Assembly: GCA_038373865.1 (NCBI GenBank) | Contig: JAXGGA010004484.1 | Location: forward strand, 23,857-87,856 | Direction: 5' to 3' | DNA: 64,000 nucleotides | DNA from: Uloborus plumipes | Taxonomy: Eukaryota > Arthropoda > Arachnida > Araneae > Uloboridae | Part shown: positions 58,518 through 64,000 of the stretch, piece by piece | Numbering within the stretch: position 1 is the stretch's first letter | Layout of the letters: every line of letters begins with the position of its first letter | Notes under the pieces: generated by a model | What the model was told of the DNA's origin: nothing | What the model saw: only the letters and a program-made list of their open reading frames with translations | Database searches by the model: none | Position numbers and translations under genes: made by a program

Positions 58518-58737
58518 CAGGGGCCTCGTGTTACCCAGGGGTCCGCAGCAGTCACCAAGGTGTCCATGAAAACGAAAAGAAAAGCTGGGGGTCCATGATA
58601 TACAAATACGGGTCCACGAGCCTTGATCCTATTTCAGTAAACTTGCTTTAAAATGTAGGCCTTTTATAACTATAAGTGCCATAGTGTACCAACCAATATT
58701 TTACTTCTTTTCTTACTCATTTATATGAAATAATAAT

Positions 58738-58934
<197 letters not shown>

Positions 58935-59339
58935 GAAAGGAAACCTGCTCAGGAAAAATGTAAAAATTGTGATTTAAAGTTGTGGAAAAAAAGCCTTCTT
59001 TCTCTCACACTCTCTCTCTCTCTCGTTTTCGGAAGTTTTTTTTTTTTTTTTGCAGTCAATATCCATCCGCACCACTAGCACGACTGATTGTATGAAAATA
59101 GGTTTAAGCTGACTGTGATGATTTCTCGTTTGGAATGCGTTGTTTTGAACAAATAAATAGATAAAGAACCGTTTTTTGAAAGAACTTTGAAAATGTATAT
59201 CAAAAGTAAGATAATATTCAATGTTTTAATTTATTATTTGTAGGAAAAAGATATTCCTTTATTGAATATAGTCTCAGCAGCAGTAGATGAAGCCTCTACT
59301 ATATTTGTCCGTTATGTCTTGTCCATATTACCCAAATTT

Positions 59340-59760
59340 ATAAGCTACTAGCCGCCAAGAAGGCCATCCACACGGACTTTAAGACCAGATTTGAAGATAT
59401 TTTAAACATGGAAATACTTCCGTGAATTATCAATCTGCGTGTTGATATTTTGAAGGATCACATTTCATGTTACAGGAAGAGCTGATTGGAATAAGCAATA
59501 ATGAAGTGTTTAAGGCACAGTTTAGGAAATGGTATCGATATTTCTGGTTTCATAAAGACGTACTAATATTTTATCCTAATTTATGGAATATCGGAAAAAA
59601 AGAATTGCTTTTTCATCCTCATACCTTGTCGAAAAGGATTTCAATGCGGTCCTCAATCTTGTTATAAAAATGATAAACATATTGGACATCTCTGATTTTG
59701 GAGATGTCCAATCGATGTCCTCGGTTATGTTTCGAAAATTAAAAGCCAAATATTAAACAT
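59340..59760 (+). pseudogene. hAT/ZBED-like transposase C-terminal relic
   Basis: Plus-strand fragments read LAAKKAIHTDFKTRFEDILN, then LQEELIGISNNEVFKAQFRK with FWFHKDV and YPNLWNIGKK, then after a frame change FHPHTL. These parallel the LQEELIxLQxDxxLKxxFxxxxxxxFWxxxxxxYPxLWxxxxxxLxxFPSSYLxExxFSxV segment of hAT transposases and their host relatives (ZBED5, FAM200, SCAND3). That C-terminal region mediates dimerisation and holds the last acidic residue. Several frame changes and the loss of FPSSYxxE show it is inactive. The inverted 9-mer GGACATCTC at 59687-59712 is incidental. Confidence 0.7.
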
Positions 59761-60276
59761 TTTCTGTTGATGGTCCTAAGTCACTTCTCCCATTAAAGAC
59801 GTTTTTTTTTCTCTCGTGTACATCTTTTATGTAAGAATATTTCCTAATTTGAATTTTGTTCCAATACTTTTACACCCCAAGAATGAATTAAAATGTTGAA
59901 GTTTTCTCTTCATCTGTTCTTTTTCATTTTAAATTTTAATTTTCTACTATGCAGTATCACTATTAAACTAACTCTTTGAAAGTTGTCAGACGTTTATATA
60001 GTTTATGACTGTTTATAGCTCGATATTAAACGAGCTCTTTTGCTGTTGGGTATATTTTTTATTCATCCCGTTATATTTCCATATATTTTACTTGCATCTG
60101 AGTGTTTTAGAAAACCCATAATGAAACTTAACCATCTTATTTACTTTTCTGGAACGCAAGAGTTTAATTATTACAGTGTTTGACAAATTTTGGATCGAAT
60201 TCCAGGAAGGGGGTCAACGAGAAACTAGAAAACTCTGCAAGGGGTCCACGAGACAAAAAAGTTTGGGAGCCCCTCA

Positions 60277-60652
60277 TCTAAAAGAACAAATATGCGAAAT
60301 CTAAGTCTTACACAACAAAATTCAATTCAACCTCATCGAGTGCCATGTATCTTAATGTCAGAAACATAATGTGCTCAAGACGAAAATTTCCTATTGAAGG
60401 TCTTAATCGAAATAGATGCTGAAATTAAGCTGTTACTTAGTTTGTATTATTTTTTAGTTATTTTGATAGGCAAAGCAAAGATTCAGGCGAAAATGGTTAC
60501 TTGAATTCCCTAGCCACAGAATTATATTTAGTGGCACCATGATTATACTCATTTTCGTGTTTACTGTGATTGATATATCTCAAGTAAAAACCGAAGAATT
60601 TCGAAAAAAATGTTGACTAAAAAAATAATTACTGCTAATATGATTTTAACAC
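60277..60652. other. No feature seen
   Basis: Mixed AT-rich spacer. No gene recognised. Confidence 0.4.
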
Positions 60653-61440
60653 CGGGTCATTCCATTTTAAATCAACAAATGGGGTGCGCATCACCATTTT
60701 TGATTTTGATGAAAATTTGCATGTGTATTCCTTTTACTTCCCAGAGCTCAAAATAGTGTTCATTTTATTTTTTAAAAATTTACCCTTTGATATATAGGCC
60801 ATTTTTGTTGTTGGCAACAGTGAAAATCGGGCGTTTTAATGATTTGTCTTATGAACTATAACTTTTTTTCTATAGAGGATTTTGAGCTCAAACATGGCTC
60901 ATTGGAACGCTAAGAAAAAGATCTCTTCATATATGCTATCAATAAATTTCAGATTAAAAAAATATATTTATTTTTTCAAGGTCAATGTTCACGACGAAAA
61001 TGACATTTTATACTACTTTCGAACATATATTTTCATCATATATTCATAGTCATGGTTACTTACTGTATAAAAAAAATTGGCTTGTTACTCCACTCCCTTT
61101 ATGAGATATGCCCCTCCTAAAGTTATAAATTGTTTAAAATATCCAATTTTCAACGCTAAAAAAATGCATGTGGGGGGCAAGATAAAAAAATTTTATTTAT
61201 GGTATTTTAAGTACTTTTTACCAGCTTTTTAATAAAACAAAAGTTGCTTTATTATTAAAAGGCGTTTGGCAGATATAAGGGACTGAACTTTCACAAAATT
61301 GCACGAAAACAACACGATTATTTTCATTTTTTTAAATCTTTTTTTATTGAAATGTAATTATGTACCTTATTCTTTGCTTTCAATGCTAAAAAAACACTAA
61401 GAAGAGCAGTGAAGAAACATATGTAAAGTTTAATAGGATA
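60653..61440 (+). mobile_element. Diverged end of the CGGGTCATTCC transposon family
   Basis: It starts CGGGTCATTCCATTTTAAAT and CAACAAATGG followed by CATCACCATTTTTGATTTTG. This parallels CGGGTCATTCCATGTGAAAT and CAACAAGCCT followed by CATCACCAATTTC at 35493. A TTTTTTCAAGGTCAATGTTC stretch (about 60971) has a counterpart in the other arm (AAGGTCACCGAAAG, 35810). Only one end is seen and no transposase similarity is clear downstream. Confidence 0.55.
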
Positions 61441-62368
61441 ATTTAATATTTTTAACACCTGGGAATATAGAATACCACTAAACTTGTCTGATTTTTAAAC
61501 ATCTGATTGCTACCTACAACAGGACTGAGCATTTCTCAACTTGTCCAGGTTTGTTCATACCTGGGTCATCCTTGTTCTGGCTTGCTCTCACATTTGTATC
61601 TTAGTTGTCTTTCAAATTCTGAAAGAAGTAGGTTGTTGAGCTAGTGTTTCTGCTGTAAAATCTTATGAAGCTGAGGTGATTTTTTTTTCATTTCAAGTTC
61701 ATTCATAGTCACAGAATACTTTGTTAAAGGTAAAAGAAGAAATTCTTTAGAGTCCTTAAATATTAATTTAAATTTGTCTTTCTACATGTAAACTGTGAAT
61801 AAGTTATGGATAACACTAAATGCTCCATAGGAGTTCTTGAGAATGATGATTGTAATATTTTAAGTTACACTGGGCAGTACTGTAAATAGTATTTCGGAGT
61901 ACAGTGATGATGATAAAACTTTACTGCACCTGAGAACTGGGTGTAAAACTATTGAAACTGTTTGTACCTACTAGCAAGAAGTTCCATAAAGGTGGCAAAA
62001 CTTGGCAAGATTTTTTTTTTTTTTTTTTTGCATGGTAAGTACAAATATATTTAAGGACAAAGATTTAGTATTAAACCAAAAATGGCCTGCTAATGCGAGT
62101 AGACAGGTTTAATTGCTCTCTATTTAAACATGGTGTACGGCCCCGTAAAATGCCCTTGTGTCTTTTTCAAATTTATAACTCATCCGCATTCTTTCCACAC
62201 GTAAATTAGTAACTTCTACACAGTTTTTAGATGAAAATAGGCTTCTTACAGTTAAAAAAAAAAAAAAAAAAAACCTGCTCGGAAGAAGGAATGATTTGTC
62301 GTACATCTTTCGAATCCATAAGCTTACATTTTGAGCACTGGAAAAGTTGCTCATTTTAACACCGGAAT
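61441..62368. other. No gene; T-run
   Basis: Includes a T-run (62010-62030) and an A-run (62255-62273). Short frames have no recognisable domain. It may contain the decayed body of the element that starts at 60653. Confidence 0.35.
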
Positions 62369-64000
62369 ACGAGCTAATATTTAGAAAAGTGCCAATTTGA
62401 GTCCCAAGGGAAATTTCACTAGTGTTTCAATAACTAGTTAAAAAAATAATTTTCCCCAGAAAGAAGATAAGGTTCTGCTTTCATTTCATCTAATAACATC
62501 AGAAAAAAAAAATTTTTTTTCTTCAGAAAATATTGTTTTTATACATCAAAAATCAGATCGGTAACGTGTCCCAAGTAGCAAAGTTTAGCATGCAAACAGG
62601 TCATGCGCACTTTCTAACTTCCCAAAAAAACGCACTTGCACAAAAAACGATTCTATTTTTACCCCTTTGTTAATATTTTACTTCATTTTTGTTTTAATCG
62701 ATTTCCGATTTTCTAGCCGATGCGAAATAAGCGTGTCCCAAGTTCCGCCGTCAGAGTGGTAACAATAAATTCCGATCTATGTTTAGGCTCCCAAAATCAT
62801 TTCCTGCACCTTTTCCACGTGATACTGAGTACCTGGCGGGATGTTTTATTGAATCGTAATTAAAAATTTGCATTTCTGCATCTAAAAGTGTAGGTAAGAT
62901 TTTTTAAAGTGATTTTATAAAATGTGTGTCATTTGAGTCATCAGATCGGTAACACGCTCTAAAATTCGCAGTTTTTATTATTTTAAAAATTATTTTATAT
63001 ATAAGTATAGTCCTTTATTACAAGTGAAAAAACCACGTGTTTGATTTTGGTTTAGTGCTATCGACTCGGAAATAAAAAAAAAAACTTTTTCAGTTTGTCA
63101 GATCGGTAACAGTCAGAGCGGTAACATTGAAAAACAGCGAATATGTTACAGAACTAACTCACACGTTTCAGAATTATAAAAAGCAAAAATAATAGATTTT
63201 AGCCATATATATTGAATATTTTTGTTTTTAAAAAATTAAAAGCAATGAGTTTCAGTACAATTGCTTCATTTGTGGTTTGTATGACCTAACAATAGAAGTT
63301 AGTAAAATAAGAAAAATTGACACTGCAGAAATTAAGTTAATTAATTATTATTATTTTATTTATTTATTTATTTATTTATTTATTTTTGGTGCTTCAATTT
63401 CTCATAACTAAGCTAAATAACTAGATAATAACTAGCATGCTAAATTTGAATTTCTGATCAAGAAATTAAATTTCCTCTAACTAATTAAAGAAACGCAAGC
63501 AGCAGACTTGTGTGTTGCAAAAACTAAAGTTGTGTGTTGTTTCAAAACAAAACAAATGTTTTATGAGCTTGGATTTGGTAATCTCATAATTTATTTTATC
63601 TAAAAACCTTATCGCTCATTTTTATTTCCAAGAAATGTTTTTTTATGATGAAATTTGATTTTTTAGCCTAATATATATATTTTAATATAATTATCTTAAT
63701 TCTTTGTTAAAAATGCATGGAAATGATATCATATTTAGAGATGCCAACAAGGACTGAAAGCATAAACTCAAATATGTAGCTCATATTAACATCAGATCTG
63801 TAACATTCATCAGATCTGTAACGGCTTAAAAGTGAGTAATCAAAGGAGGGGGTAAATAACTTCCTTGACCTCCCCCCTTTTATTTTCTTGCATTTAGACC
63901 CAAATTAGACTTAAAATCCAATATTAGTTTTTTTCTGCAAAAAACTTTTTTTGCAGAAAACTCCAACTTCAAATTGGCACTTTTCTAAATATTGGCTCAT
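62369..64000. mobile_element. TIR element with seven CAGATCGGTAAC motifs
   Basis: The left segment GAGCTAATATTTAGAAAAGT followed by GCCAATTTGA (62371-62400) is mirrored at 63969-64000, the very end of the window, with 2 or 3 differences. Inside, CAGATCGGTAAC or a close variant (CAGAGYGGTAAC, CAGATCTGTAAC) occurs at 62554, 62752, 62942, 63099, 63114, 63793 and 63811, always on the plus strand. No transposase similarity. The true right edge may lie outside the window. Confidence 0.7.
63355..63386. repeat. (TTTA)n tetranucleotide repeat
   Basis: About seven TTTA units inside the element at 62369-64000. Confidence 0.9.

Noticed and set aside
59687..59712. Perfect 9-bp stem GGACATCTC/GAGATGTCC as a terminator or regulatory hairpin
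   Set aside because: It lies inside a decayed hAT coding relic and has no other supporting feature.

Overview
This window looks like AT-rich nuclear DNA of a metazoan, most likely an arthropod and possibly a chelicerate such as a spider. The reasons are long TA and GT microsatellites, many poly-A/T runs, the absence of any bacterial gene organisation, and a dense mixture of DNA-transposon remnants (Tc1, mariner, pogo/Tigger, hAT and piggyBac types). There are also interspersed repeats with AGACAGACAGAC or TGCCCAGCTTTGCTCGG-like ends. The taxon is an inference, since nothing here identifies a species. I found no intact host protein-coding gene. All recognisable coding similarity is decayed transposase. 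The window is therefore best read as intergenic or large-intron DNA built from transposable elements.

Layout. 1-10 kb: a 1.8-kb foldback element (220-2020), a hairpin-ended repeat (2265-2984), a TTAA-flanked piggyBac-like MITE (3360-3869), three Tigger-like pieces, a second hairpin-ended repeat with three 143-bp tandem units (7640-8537), and a perfect 106-bp inverted repeat (9727-9990). 10-20 kb: a nearly full-length but dead Tc1 element (11649-13209), a deleted mariner (15121-15708), the first member of a CACTG(T/C)AAAAA MITE family, and two GC-rich islands of unknown nature. 20-34 kb: small TIR elements, an internally deleted piggyBac-like element (26405-27331), a pogo-like remnant (about 30888-32815) interrupted by a GT microsatellite and another repeat, and a mariner fragment.

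34-41 kb is a set of nested insertions. A Tigger-like MITE (34001-41081) is split by a MITE of the CACTG(T/C)AAAAA family (34095-41016, TA duplication). That MITE is split by a GC-rich block and by a giant inverted-dimer transposon (35493-40857). The transposon is itself split by a 2.4-kb CCCA...AGCA element (36151-38594, TA duplication) that holds a tRNA-like sequence. An intact, empty relative of the outermost MITE lies at 49214-49397 and shows the unoccupied site.

41-64 kb: a hAT MITE with a perfect 8-bp duplication (42184-42872), a second CCCA...AGCA element with its own tRNA-like sequence at a similar position (45351-46485), a GC-rich block with promoter-like motifs or a solo LTR (about 47230-48150), a degenerate 18-bp minisatellite, a diverged duplication (41.4-43.5 kb against 54.0-55.8 kb), a hAT/ZBED-type element (58518-60276), and an element with seven same-strand copies of a CAGATCGGTAAC motif (62369-64000).

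The most interesting candidate system is the CCCA...AGCA DNA-transposon family. Both members seen here have terminal inverted repeats, a 2-bp duplication, subfamily-specific palindromic repeat motifs and an internal tRNA-like module in the same orientation, about 0.56-0.6 kb from the left end.
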